Positions 1 to 9,157 of a stretch of DNA of 64,000 nt are shown one piece after another (positions within the stretch are counted from its first letter, which is position 1; each line of letters begins with the position of its first letter). The DNA comes from Psychrosphaera haliotis. Its GTDB lineage: Bacteria > Pseudomonadota > Gammaproteobacteria > Enterobacterales > Alteromonadaceae. Under the pieces are notes generated by a model, which ran no database searches, had not been told where the DNA came from, and saw nothing but the letters and a program-made list of their open reading frames with translations. A program made the translations under genes and the position numbers. The stretch is from assembly GCF_009728465.1 (NCBI RefSeq), contig NZ_WOCD01000003.1, forward strand, positions 186,001-250,000. The letters run 5' to 3'.

Positions 1-158
1 GAGTTTTTAATTTGTACCGAACTGACACTTTTAGCCGCTGTGTTTTTTGTACTTTCGTTAGCTGAGTCATTTGGATTATTACAACCAGTGATAACTAAAC
101 TTGCGAGAAGAGATAAGGAGATCATTGACGATTTACTGAAGCGCTGCTTTATTTTCAT
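1..158 (-). CDS. Lipoprotein, N-terminal part (cut by left edge)
   Basis: The minus strand opens with ATG at 158 and stays open to the window edge, giving 52 residues. The N-terminus has a basic start, a hydrophobic stretch and a lipobox (V-I-T-G-C, Cys at about residue 26), followed by an Asn/Ser/Thr-rich linker. This is a lipoprotein signal, so the product is probably anchored in the outer or inner membrane. The functional domain lies outside the window and cannot be named. It is divergent from hisF. Confidence 0.6.
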   Translation of the reverse strand, partial: MKIKQRFSKSSMISLSLLASLVITGCNNPNDSANESTKNTAAKSVSSVQIKN

Positions 159-408
159 TATTATTGAGTTCCGAATTAAGTTCCGACAATCTAAATATTA
201 GATATAACATAACGAATCGAAGGCCTTATGAAAATTAAAAACGTAACCACACTGCATGACTACGTATGTAATTCTTTGTTATTGGCGCCACGTAAGGTTA
301 AATTGCGCTAATTGAACATAAATTCATTATGGATAGATCTACAATCGCCCCAACAATGTAGATATACTCTCACTCCAAAATTTTAAATAGCACCCACGAG
401 TACTCAAT
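159..408. promoter_or_regulatory. Divergent intergenic region before hisF
   Basis: About 250 bases between the divergent lipoprotein gene and hisF. It must hold the promoters of both genes, but I see no clear operator or attenuator. A possible 27-codon reading frame at 229-312 has no supporting feature and is not called. Confidence 0.35.
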
Positions 409-1182
409 ATGTTAGCAAAACGCATTATTCCTTGTTTAGACGTAAAAGACGGAAAAGTTGTTAAAGGCGTTCAATTTAGAAACCATGAAACCATTGGTGA
501 TATTGTGCCATTAGCTGAGCGTTATGCGTTGGAAGGTGCTGATGAATTGGTATTTTATGATATCACCGCGTCAAGTGACGTGCGTGTTGTAGATAAAAGC
601 TGGGTGAGTCGTATTGCTAAAGTGATTGATATACCTTTTTGTGTCGCCGGTGGAATTAAAACCGTTGAACAAGCCGGTGAAATACTGTCTATGGGCGCCG
701 ATAAAATTTCGATTAACAGCCCTGCATTATTAAATCCAGAATTGATCACAGAGCTACACGATACCTACGGACAACAGTGCGTTGTTGTTGGCATAGACTC
801 GTATTTTAATGCTGAGTCTGGCGAATACGAAGTGTATCAATTTACTGGCGATGAAAGACGTACTCAAAATTCGGGCCGCAAAACGATTGATTGGGTAAAA
901 GAAGTACAAGAACGTGGTGCCGGTGAGATAGTTTTAAACTGTATGAATCAAGATGGTGTGCGTCAGGGATACGATTTAAAACAACTTGAACTAGTTCGCG
1001 CCCACTGCAATGTGCCACTAATTGCGTCAGGCGGAGCGGGTGAAATGGTTCACTTTAAAGACGCTTATGAAATTGCAAACGTAGATGGAGCCTTAGCTGC
1101 CTCTGTGTTTCATAAAAAGATCATCGATATAAATGAACTTAAAGAATATCTACATGAAGAAGGTATTGCCGTTCGACGTTAA
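409..1182 (+). CDS. hisF: Imidazole glycerol phosphate synthase cyclase subunit HisF
   Basis: HisF is the cyclase half of IGP synthase. It uses ammonia supplied by HisH to convert PRFAR to imidazole glycerol phosphate and AICAR in histidine synthesis, in the cytoplasm. The 257 residues match the usual length. The TIM-barrel start (RIIPCLDV) carries the catalytic Asp at about residue 11, and VVGID near residue 130 carries the second. FCVAGGI and IASGGAG are the phosphate-binding loops. The sequence is a clear gammaproteobacterial housekeeping HisF. Oddly, no hisA, hisH or hisI flanks it. Confidence 0.95.
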   Translation: MLAKRIIPCLDVKDGKVVKGVQFRNHETIGDIVPLAERYALEGADELVFYDITASSDVRVVDKSWVSRIAKVIDIPFCVAGGIKTVEQAGEILSMGADKISINSPALLNPELITELHDTYGQQCVVVGIDSYFNAESGEYEVYQFTGDERRTQNSGRKTIDWVKEVQERGAGEIVLNCMNQDGVRQGYDLKQLELVRAHCNVPLIASGGAGEMVHFKDAYEIANVDGALAASVFHKKIIDINELKEYLHEEGIAVRR

Positions 1183-1424
1183 TACCCTATTATTTTTAAC
1201 GCTAAGTATGGGGCAAAAGCAAAAACAAAGATTAAAATTTTGTATTGTCCCAAAATCTTTAAGTACATCGGCTTTAGTTCTGCTTTCTCTAATCCAAATA
1301 TGGCTTGATGAATTGAAAATACCAGGCCTTCAAATAATGTTATGAATAAAAAGGCGATCGTAATTGCCGCAAAATGAATAACGGACATCCAGCCAAATAA
1401 CGTTGTGAGTTCTTGAATTGTCAT
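1179..1424 (-). CDS. DUF6868-family small membrane protein
   Basis: An 81-residue protein with two hydrophobic segments (about 15-40 and 60-80) and the conserved FGWMSVIHF and LGQYK motifs I associate with DUF6868 proteins of marine bacteria. Function is unknown. I take ATG at 1424 as the start because AAGGA lies seven bases upstream; a GTG at 1430 is too close to that site. Its stop codon overlaps the convergent hisF stop. Confidence 0.7.
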   Translation of the reverse strand: MTIQELTTLFGWMSVIHFAAITIAFLFITLFEGLVFSIHQAIFGLEKAELKPMYLKILGQYKILIFVFAFAPYLALKIIGY

Positions 1425-1453
1425 CGCCACTTCCTTTTAAAATTAATCTTGCT

Positions 1454-1600
1454 ACTATTAACTATTAACTATTAACTATTAACTATTAACTATTAACTAT
1501 TAACTATTAACTATTAACTATTAACTATTAACTATTAACTATTAACTATTAACTATTAACTATTAACTATTAACTATTAACTATTAACTATTAACTATTA
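1454..1600. repeat. Heptamer tandem repeat, 21 units of ACTATTA
   Basis: Twenty-one perfect head-to-tail copies of ACTATTA (147 bases) fill the gap between the DUF6868 gene and the sugar dehydrogenase gene. There is no variation between units, so the tract is probably young and unstable in length. It lies upstream of the DUF6868 gene start on the minus strand. Confidence 0.97.
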
Positions 1601-1634
1601 AAAATAATAGTCCTTATCGCATGATAGTTAAATA

Positions 1635-3050
1635 TTAATCGCCTTTCGAAAGCCTAATTAACTTTCCAGAGTCAGTAAGCAACAATAATCGGCCTTGCTT
1701 ATCTTCCGTTATGTCGCGTAAACGCTCGTCAAATGACTTCAAAAAAGTTTGTTCCGAATCCAACATCAAACCGCTGTGACTTTTAGAAACAAGTTCACCC
1801 GACTTACCAACGTTCTCTGCAATGCCTTTTGAGTTTTCAGAAGGTTTTAATGACACCACCCGCATTTCACGATATTTCAAAGCTGTATTGACCAGCTGAC
1901 CTTTAAATTCAGGAAACTCTTCGCCGCTGTAAACCAACATAGAGCCTGGCGCTATTGAAGGTGTCCAGTTCACTAGTGGTGACTCCAACCCTTGCATTTG
2001 ATGATGTGGAGTAATTTCAAACCCGGTGTAATCAATGCCGTAGGTAATTTTTGGCCAACCATAGTTTAACTTAGGTTTGATAATATTAATTTCATCGCCG
2101 CCTTTAGGACCATGCTCATTTGAAAACAACAACTTGCGTTGATTATCATAAAACAAACCTTGAGGGTTTCGGTGTCCGTATGAGTATATTTCTGGAAGCG
2201 CGCCTTTGGTATTTATAAAAGGATTATCTGCAGGAACAGAGCCGTCATCGTTTAGGCGGATAATTTTACCTAAGTGTGAGTCTAACTTCTGTGCATCATC
2301 CATGTAAGAGTATCCATCGCCAACCCCAAACACTAACGTTTGATCAGGTAAAAACGCCATACGCCCTGCAAAATGATACGTCGCTGCTTTTTGAGGTGAA
2401 GCTCTAAATAGGAATTTTATGTCGGTAAGTTCAAAACCAAATGGTTTACTGCTTTTGTTATTTGAAGGTTGAGACTGATTAAAAACGATCTTCGCCCTTA
2501 CCAACGTTGTCCCGTTAGAAAACTTATGGCCTGATGCAAATGTGACATAAACCCAATGATTTTCTGCGAACTTAGGATGCGCGATGACGTCAAGCATACC
2601 GCCTTGACCGCTTTCATAAACACTTTCTTCTAACTGTTTGTTTGCGTTCGACATTGTCGATGTCTGGTTATCCCAAATACGAAGTGCGCCGTTGCGTTCC
2701 GTAATGATAAAACGCTCATTAGGCAAAGCCGCAATGCCCCAGGGCTTATGTAAACCATCAAACAAAATCGAGACTTTAGGAGCACTATTTTCCTTGTCAC
2801 TTGTCTTGCTACTATCCTTGCCACTTGCCTCGTCATTTGTCTCGCCACTAGCTAAAGAAGACGTTAACAGTGGTGCGGATGAAATTTCAGCGGCTTGGAA
2901 TTCAGCTGAACAGACAGCTGACGTCACTAATAACGCGAAGCTACTAACTAATTGAAAACTAAAACTGCCGCCAACTCGATGTGGCTTTTTAGCCTTTTTT
3001 ATGGAATTTGTTAGTGCATTCAGCCTGTTATTTTTAGAAAAAAAGAACAT
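1635..3050 (-). CDS. PQQ-dependent aldose sugar dehydrogenase (YliI/GSDH family)
   Basis: A soluble quinoprotein of the glucose/sorbosone dehydrogenase family, probably oxidising sugars in the periplasm with PQQ. After a basic leader and hydrophobic segment (about 31-47, signal-like, ending V-C-S-A) comes a Ser/Asp/Lys-rich linker, then a six-bladed propeller from about residue 90. Visible family motifs are VIAHPKF (catalytic His), YGHRNPQGL, NEHGPKGGDEIN and NYGWPKITYG. The chosen ATG (3050) has GGGA six bases upstream; another ATG lies at 3056. The leader before the signal sequence is unusually long. Confidence 0.85.
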   Translation of the reverse strand: MFFFSKNNRLNALTNSIKKAKKPHRVGGSFSFQLVSSFALLVTSAVCSAEFQAAEISSAPLLTSSLASGETNDEASGKDSSKTSDKENSAPKVSILFDGLHKPWGIAALPNERFIITERNGALRIWDNQTSTMSNANKQLEESVYESGQGGMLDVIAHPKFAENHWVYVTFASGHKFSNGTTLVRAKIVFNQSQPSNNKSSKPFGFELTDIKFLFRASPQKAATYHFAGRMAFLPDQTLVFGVGDGYSYMDDAQKLDSHLGKIIRLNDDGSVPADNPFINTKGALPEIYSYGHRNPQGLFYDNQRKLLFSNEHGPKGGDEINIIKPKLNYGWPKITYGIDYTGFEITPHHQMQGLESPLVNWTPSIAPGSMLVYSGEEFPEFKGQLVNTALKYREMRVVSLKPSENSKGIAENVGKSGELVSKSHSGLMLDSEQTFLKSFDERLRDITEDKQGRLLLLTDSGKLIRLSKGD

Positions 3051-3063
3051 TCGCATTCCCTAT

Positions 3064-3096
3064 TTAGTTTTAGTTTTAGTTTTAGTTTTAGTTTTT
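3064..3096. repeat. Short hexamer repeat (TTAGTT)
   Basis: About five copies of TTAGTT lie just upstream of the sugar dehydrogenase start on the minus strand, in the gap to the DUF3025 gene. Confidence 0.85.
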
Positions 3097-3109
3097 TAGA
3101 TTATTAACA

Positions 3110-3931
3110 TTAACTGCTTTTAGGTCTAAAGTAATCGGTATTGTCGTAAAAGTCTGCCGCCTCATTTCCATCATACCAAGTTGGTACTCCTAGCAAAGGT
3201 AGCGGTGAAAGCTCAGAGTTATCTTTCAGTGCTCCAGACTTGATTTTAGCGGCCAAGCGCTCATCAAGCAGCCTATATTGAACATTCTTTGGTAAACCTA
3301 AAATTTCTGCACTGCTGTCAATTACTAACCATTTGCCAGTAAGGCCAATAAAGGGTTTTGTTAACATCTCATAATTTGCATGACCAAATTGATAAGCCGC
3401 GACTCCATCGCCCTCGGCTGATTGCCAGTGGGCCTTCATCTCTACAAAAGCCTTTTTCCAATCATGACTTTTTAACGCGTCTAACAAGGTTTGATTTTTT
3501 GTTACCAATACAACACCACACTCGTCAAATAACGTAAGAGCATTTCGTTGTTTAGAACGCTCTTGTGAATCAGAGGACTTGATATCGAGATAATGTAATT
3601 CATTAATTAACGCTTTGGTTCTTGGGTACAAACTCCAAACAATGGCACCAAAAACGTCGTGCCAGCTTTCCTTTCTGGTTGGAACTTGGCCCGTTTCGTA
3701 AATAAACGTTTCATACTCTACGGCGTTGTAATCTTTACTTGCTGCTTGCTCTACAAAACGAATAGTTTTGCCATTGTTGTTTTCTACTTCGTAGGGAAGC
3801 AACGAATCTAAAGCAGCGCAAGAAGGCCACTGCACCCAATCATCAAAGGCAGCGACGTGATTAATATCATTAAAACAGCCTTGGTCAGCAAACTCTGTGG
3901 TCCAATGGGTAAAACTGGAAAACTTCTTCAT
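3110..3931 (-). CDS. DUF3025 domain-containing protein
   Basis: A 273-residue soluble protein with the hallmark ESWHDVFGAIVW...PRTKALIN...LH segment (about 86-113) of the DUF3025 family found across Gammaproteobacteria and Betaproteobacteria. It has no signal peptide or membrane segment. The family's role is not established. The ATG start has only a weak GAG-type ribosome site. It lies upstream of the sugar dehydrogenase on the same strand. Confidence 0.85.
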   Translation of the reverse strand: MKKFSSFTHWTTEFADQGCFNDINHVAAFDDWVQWPSCAALDSLLPYEVENNNGKTIRFVEQAASKDYNAVEYETFIYETGQVPTRKESWHDVFGAIVWSLYPRTKALINELHYLDIKSSDSQERSKQRNALTLFDECGVVLVTKNQTLLDALKSHDWKKAFVEMKAHWQSAEGDGVAAYQFGHANYEMLTKPFIGLTGKWLVIDSSAEILGLPKNVQYRLLDERLAAKIKSGALKDNSELSPLPLLGVPTWYDGNEAADFYDNTDYFRPKSS

Positions 3932-4060
3932 TTCGTCTCAAATCCCTACAAACAGATAATAAAAACGACTCGAATTACAAATCGTTCTGGAATATAGTCT
4001 TAATATAGCTGTAATGATAACGCAGCTAAGCGTATGTTTTAATTTAAAAGGGAAATAATA

Positions 4061-5677
4061 ATGATAAAAAAACTAGCCGCCCTCTCCTTCTTGGCTATTC
4101 AACCCGCTATGGCGGCAGATAACGACTTCGATACAGCGTATCAATCTATTAGCGAAGCCGATTTAAAAGTGCACGTAAAAGAAATTGCTGCTGATAAATA
4201 CATGGGCCGCTTACCAACTGGTCCAGGCGAAAAGCTTCTACTGGATTATCTAACCAAACAGTTTACTTCTTATGGTTTTGTTCCTGGTAATGGCGATAGC
4301 TTTTTACAACCGGTAGACCTAGTAGAAATAACTGCCGCTGATGATCAAGTGCTGACTATTGGTGGCAAAGATTATCAATATCGCAAAGACATGGTTATGG
4401 GCACGAGCCGCACCAGTGAGTTTGAAGAAATAAAAGACTCGGAACTGGTTTTTGTTGGTTACGGCATCAATGCGCCTGAATACGACTGGAATGACTATGC
4501 TGGTATAGACATGAAGGGCAAAACCGCCGTTATTTTAGTAAACGATCCTGGTTTTGAGTCTGGAGACGCTTCTAAATTCCAAGGCAAAACAATGACCTAT
4601 TATGGTCGTTGGACTTATAAATATGAAGAAGCTAGCCGTCAAGGTGCTGCTGGCGCCATTATTATTCATGAAGACGCACCGGCTTCGTATCCTTGGAGCG
4701 TTGTAGAAAACTCTTGGACAGGCCCACAATATGGCTTATTTAAAGCCGATGGCAATAAAGCGCGCGTTAATGTAGAAGGCTGGGTTCAAGCTTCTGTGGC
4801 ACGAGAACTATTTAGCAAGGCTGGTTTAAACTTTGCCAAACTAAAACAGCAAGCCATGAGCAAACCAACTAATGTTGACTTAGGTGACCTAACGGCAACA
4901 GTTAAAGTTAAATCAACGGTCAAACCGTCAAAAAGCTATAACTTTATTGCAACATTACCAGGAACTAAACGTCCTGATGAGCATGTGATCTATACCGCGC
5001 ATTGGGATCATATTGGCGTAGATAAAAACAAAAAAGGCGACCAGATATATAACGGCGCCCATGACAACGCGACCGGTATTGGTGGCGTACTAGAAATTGC
5101 ACAAGCTTTTTCAACGCTAAAAAACAAACCAGAACGTTCAGTCTCAATATTAGCGGTAACGGCGGAAGAGCAAGGTTTACTAGGCTCTAAGTATTACGCG
5201 CAAAACCCAATCATTCCGCTGACTAAAACCGTTGCTAACATTAATATGGATAGCTTAAACGTATTAGGTAAAGTGAAAGAGATCAGTGTTCAGGGTAAAG
5301 GTAAATCAGAAATGGACAACTACCTTGCAACAGCTGTCAAAAAACAAGACCGAACATTAATTGAAGGCGATAACCCATCTGCTGGATATTATTACCGTTC
5401 TGACCACTTTAACTTTGCCAAAGTAGGTATTCCTGCACTTTATGCCGGCGGTGGCGCTACACCGATTGATGCTAAAACTGCAGAATATCGCAAAAAAATG
5501 AGCTTGATTGTACGCGGCTGTTATCACCAACCATGTGACAAATACAGAGAGAGCTGGGACTTATCAGGTGCGCAACAAGACGTGCAATTGTTCTTTGATG
5601 TTGGCTATCAAATTGCAAATGACGATAAGTGGCCTGCGTGGTCAAAAGGCGCTGAGTTTAAACGTCCGAGCAAATAA
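4061..5677 (+). CDS. Exported M28-family aminopeptidase with PA domain
   Basis: A 538-residue zinc peptidase with a signal peptide ending at about residue 19 (A-M-A-A). A PA-type insert is likely at about 130-250. The M28 catalytic core begins near 290. The zinc ligands and catalytic residues are visible in AHWDHIGVD, GAHDNATG, TAEEQGLLGS, NMDSLN and RSDHFNF. It probably releases N-terminal residues from peptides in the periplasm or outside. GGGA precedes the ATG and a hairpin terminator follows. Confidence 0.9.
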   Translation: MIKKLAALSFLAIQPAMAADNDFDTAYQSISEADLKVHVKEIAADKYMGRLPTGPGEKLLLDYLTKQFTSYGFVPGNGDSFLQPVDLVEITAADDQVLTIGGKDYQYRKDMVMGTSRTSEFEEIKDSELVFVGYGINAPEYDWNDYAGIDMKGKTAVILVNDPGFESGDASKFQGKTMTYYGRWTYKYEEASRQGAAGAIIIHEDAPASYPWSVVENSWTGPQYGLFKADGNKARVNVEGWVQASVARELFSKAGLNFAKLKQQAMSKPTNVDLGDLTATVKVKSTVKPSKSYNFIATLPGTKRPDEHVIYTAHWDHIGVDKNKKGDQIYNGAHDNATGIGGVLEIAQAFSTLKNKPERSVSILAVTAEEQGLLGSKYYAQNPIIPLTKTVANINMDSLNVLGKVKEISVQGKGKSEMDNYLATAVKKQDRTLIEGDNPSAGYYYRSDHFNFAKVGIPALYAGGGATPIDAKTAEYRKKMSLIVRGCYHQPCDKYRESWDLSGAQQDVQLFFDVGYQIANDDKWPAWSKGAEFKRPSK

Positions 5678-5759
5678 GCTTTATCTTAACCACTTGCGTT
5701 AAGTAATCACGTTAACTGCTTGCGTTCATAGACATACGTAATCTTTCAAAATTTAATCA

Positions 5760-5782
5760 GGGCAGCAACCGCTGCCCTTTTT
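5760..5782 (+). terminator. Rho-independent terminator after M28 peptidase
   Basis: A seven-pair stem (GGGCAGC/GCTGCCC) with a four-base loop AACC is followed by a T-run. Confidence 0.9.
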
Positions 5783-6063
5783 GTTACCCGTTCAACAGAA
5801 TTTTTGTTATACAACTATCGGTTAATTTAAAACAAAATTGCTCAATAAAACAGCACCCAGCCTCCTGAACCATAAAATAACGAACTTCCCATTAATCTTT
5901 GCTTGTCTTCACATTTTACCCATGGCAGTCTGAATTCAGAGCAAAATTTAAAGTAGATGCTCTAAATATAAAACAAGTAACGAACGTTGTTTTGTCGCGC
6001 CGACTCACAAACTTCGTCCGTGTGAATTTCGATAACTAAGAATAAAATGGAGTGAACTCACTT

Positions 6064-7809
6064 ATGTGTTCAATTTTCGGTATTTTAGACATCACTACTG
6101 ATGTCGCTGAATTACGCCCAAAGGCGTTAGAATTATCTGGTCTGTTAAGACACCGTGGCCCTGATTGGTCTGGTATCTGGAGTAATAACAACGCGATTTT
6201 AGCCCACGAACGTTTGGCTATTGTCGATTTAGAGAATGGCGCGCAACCTCTAATAAATAACAATCGAAATCACATCTTGGCCGTTAACGGTGAAATATAT
6301 AATCACAAGCAGTTAGAAGCTGCGTTGACAACTGACTATGCCTTTCAAACACAATCTGACTGTGAAGTTATTTTGGCGTTATACCAACAGCAAGGCATTT
6401 CATTTATTGACCAGCTTGAAGGCATGTTTGCCTTTATCCTTTTTGACGAAAGTGACGGCAGCTACTTAATAGCACGCGATCATTTAGGGATCATTCCACT
6501 TTATTATGGTTATGACGTACATGGACAACTTTACGTCGCGTCTGAAATGAAAGCCCTAGTACCGGCTTGTAAATCTGTATTTGAGTTTCCTCCTGGGCAT
6601 TACCTTTCGTCAAATGAGCAAAACGGCGAGTCATCTCTTAAATTCACTCGTTATTACCAACGCGAATGGACGGATTTTGACAATGTTAAGTCAGCCGGTG
6701 GCGACGCTAAACTGGTTCACGATGCATTAACCGACGCAGTGCGTTCACACATGATGTCCGACGTACCTTATGGCGTATTACTTTCTGGTGGTCTTGATTC
6801 ATCAGTGATCGCTGCTGTTGCACAAAAATTTGCACAAAAACGAATTGAAGATGAAGGTCAAAGTAAAGCGTGGTGGCCTCAACTTCATAGTTTTGCTGTA
6901 GGCCTAAAAGGGGCTCCCGATTTAATTGCCGCCCAAAAAGTGGCGGATCACATTGGCACAATTCATCACGAACTTAACTACACAGTTCAAGAAGGGATTG
7001 ACGCCATACGTGATGTCATTTACTTCTTAGAAACCTATGACGTCACCACTATTCGTGCCTCTACACCAATGTATTTAATGTCTAGAAAAATCAAAGCCAT
7101 GGGCATTAAAATGGTGTTATCTGGAGAAGGCGCAGATGAAGTATTTGGCGGTTACCTATATTTCCATAAAGCGCCAAACGCAAAAGAGTTTCATGAAGAA
7201 ACCGTTCGCAAGCTAGACCGATTACATATGTTTGACTGTGCTCGAGCAAACAAATCCATGTCTGCTTGGGGCGTTGAAGCAAGAGTGCCATTCCTAGATA
7301 AAACCTTTTTAGACAAAGCCATGTCAATTAACCCTGAGTTAAAAATGTGTGGCGAGCATGCCCCTCGTTTAAATGAAGGCGAAGCCGGCTATGGTAAAAA
7401 CGGCGTGAAAATGGAAAAGCATATCGTTCGTGAAGCATTTAAAGACTATTTACCTGCTGAGGTTTTATGGCGCCAAAAAGAACAGTTCTCCGATGGTGTC
7501 GGTTACAACTGGATAGATTCTTTGGTTGAACAGGCAGAAGCCCAAGTAACAGATCAAATGATGGCAAGTGCTGAGTTTAGGTTCCCTCACAATACGCCTC
7601 AAACTAAAGAAGCGTATTTTTATCGAACTATCTTTGAGCAACACTTCCCGTTAGATTCTGCGGCAGAATGTGTACCTGGCGGAAAGTCAGTGGCATGTTC
7701 CACTCCAGAGGCATTGGCGTGGGATAAAAAGTTTAGCGAAAATGCTGACCCTTCTGGTCGTGCTATGTTTGATATCCACCAGCAAGGCTACGACGACAAA
7801 TCAGCCTAA
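6064..7809 (+). CDS. asnB: Asparagine synthase B (glutamine-hydrolysing)
   Basis: It makes asparagine from aspartate, glutamine and ATP. I start at ATG 6064 so that Cys2 becomes the N-terminal nucleophile of the glutaminase domain (M-C-S-I-F-G); a GTG 12 bases upstream would hide it. Glutaminase motifs are RHRGPD, AHERLAIVD, VNGEIYNH and SDCE. The synthetase domain has the PP-loop SGGLDSS (about 230) and SGEGADEVFGGY. The 581 residues are slightly longer than E. coli AsnB, and the extension is C-terminal. Confidence 0.95.
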   Translation: MCSIFGILDITTDVAELRPKALELSGLLRHRGPDWSGIWSNNNAILAHERLAIVDLENGAQPLINNNRNHILAVNGEIYNHKQLEAALTTDYAFQTQSDCEVILALYQQQGISFIDQLEGMFAFILFDESDGSYLIARDHLGIIPLYYGYDVHGQLYVASEMKALVPACKSVFEFPPGHYLSSNEQNGESSLKFTRYYQREWTDFDNVKSAGGDAKLVHDALTDAVRSHMMSDVPYGVLLSGGLDSSVIAAVAQKFAQKRIEDEGQSKAWWPQLHSFAVGLKGAPDLIAAQKVADHIGTIHHELNYTVQEGIDAIRDVIYFLETYDVTTIRASTPMYLMSRKIKAMGIKMVLSGEGADEVFGGYLYFHKAPNAKEFHEETVRKLDRLHMFDCARANKSMSAWGVEARVPFLDKTFLDKAMSINPELKMCGEHAPRLNEGEAGYGKNGVKMEKHIVREAFKDYLPAEVLWRQKEQFSDGVGYNWIDSLVEQAEAQVTDQMMASAEFRFPHNTPQTKEAYFYRTIFEQHFPLDSAAECVPGGKSVACSTPEALAWDKKFSENADPSGRAMFDIHQQGYDDKSA

Positions 7810-7823
7810 CGGATAGTGAATTT

Positions 7824-7848
7824 AACGCCCAATTATTTGGGCGTTTTT
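7824..7848 (+). terminator. Rho-independent terminator after asnB
   Basis: A nine-pair stem (AACGCCCAA/TTGGGCGTT) with loop TTAT is followed by T residues, 15 bases after the asnB stop. Confidence 0.92.
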
Positions 7849-8001
7849 ATTTTGAAGTTTTTGTTTGAGTTAGAAATTCAAACCTCCAGTATTTAACCTT
7901 TAATTTCAAACTTTTCCTGTTTGCCCATTAATATTTACCTATTACTTTACTCGTGTTAATTTTTGGCCGTTAAAGTTAACCAACATCTAGCCTACATTAC
8001 A

Positions 8002-8931
8002 TTAACTGTGTAAACGTTTATTCGCACCTGGCGTCATTAACTGATGCTGAACTAAAAAGTCATAACCCGCTTTTAAACCTTGTTTGTAATCGGAAATCAG
8101 TGCCGCTTTTGTGCTGCCAAGTACTTTGCTTTGAAGCGGTCTACTTGGAGTTACTTCTAATACATCAACTCCCGTAGGTGGGTTTTGAATAAACGACTGA
8201 GCTTCAGCGTATGAAGACTCATGAACGTCTAATATTTTATATACTTGAGGCGTCCTATTTCTTGAGCAAAATATCGGCTTTGCTCTTTTTAATACTTCAC
8301 CAATCGCCGTTTCAGCAGTTTTTGACGTTCTAATTACAACCGCTTTATTCGCGCCTAAATTCACAGCTTCTTTAATAGGAATAGGCGCACTCACTCCGCC
8401 ATCAACTAATGCTTCTTGATTAAGTGTTACCCCTCGGCGATATAAAAACGGAATCGCACTAGATGCTTTTAATGCCGGGATCCAACCTATTTTGTTAGGA
8501 TCTAACAATGCTGTTTCCATGCTAGTTGCTTTGGTTGAAGAAAAATAAAGTTTTCTGTTTTTGGCCTTAAGCGTCGCAGCTTTTGTATCTAACTGATAAG
8601 CAGAGGCTTCAACTTGGCTGAAATACCAATCTAAGTCCATCATGTGTTTGCCTTTGAAGGCACTCCACACATTAAAAAACTCATCACTATTGGTTAGATC
8701 AGAAATCGCACTGTAAGCATAACCAAACTGCTCACTCATAAAACTAGCAATATTCTGCGCCCCTGCAGACGTGCCAACCAAAATTTCAAACGGGTTAAAA
8801 TTAGATAATAACCAACTATCTAGTACGCCAGCCGTAAATACGCCGCGCTGCCCACCACCTTCAGCAACCAGTGCCAAACCTTGCTGTGGTTCTGTTAAAT
8901 TAGTTTTAGAATAGTCGGTACTGCCAATCAT
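8002..8931 (-). CDS. Patatin-like phospholipase (YjjU type)
   Basis: A 309-residue serine acylhydrolase of the patatin family. It has the oxyanion loop EGGGQRG (about 24-30), the nucleophile elbow GTSAG (about 53-57) and the catalytic Asp in VDGGVSAP (about 177-184), in the usual order. There is no signal peptide, so it probably acts in the cytoplasm. The overall form resembles E. coli YjjU. GGGG lies upstream of the ATG. It is divergent from the M1 peptidase gene. Confidence 0.88.
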   Translation of the reverse strand: MIGSTDYSKTNLTEPQQGLALVAEGGGQRGVFTAGVLDSWLLSNFNPFEILVGTSAGAQNIASFMSEQFGYAYSAISDLTNSDEFFNVWSAFKGKHMMDLDWYFSQVEASAYQLDTKAATLKAKNRKLYFSSTKATSMETALLDPNKIGWIPALKASSAIPFLYRRGVTLNQEALVDGGVSAPIPIKEAVNLGANKAVVIRTSKTAETAIGEVLKRAKPIFCSRNRTPQVYKILDVHESSYAEAQSFIQNPPTGVDVLEVTPSRPLQSKVLGSTKAALISDYKQGLKAGYDFLVQHQLMTPGANKRLHS

Positions 8932-9157
8932 TTTTCGCCCCTTAATGTAGAGTCTCTATACTAAGGCATGGGGATGATTCTTAAAATTTCAAACTTTTGA
9001 TGTTTATGATTCAAAAAACTGAACATTAATAGTTATATTAAGTTAGCCAGTTTCGTCATTCTCAATTCGTATTTCACCGCAAAAATAAAATCTTTAGTCG
9101 ATTTATTAAAACCCATTTGGTAAAACTAAATGACTAAAATCAACAACTAGGCTTTTT

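Noticed and set aside
229-312. 27-codon frame upstream of hisF as a leader peptide
   Set aside because: It lacks a run of His codons and no attenuator hairpin is visible.
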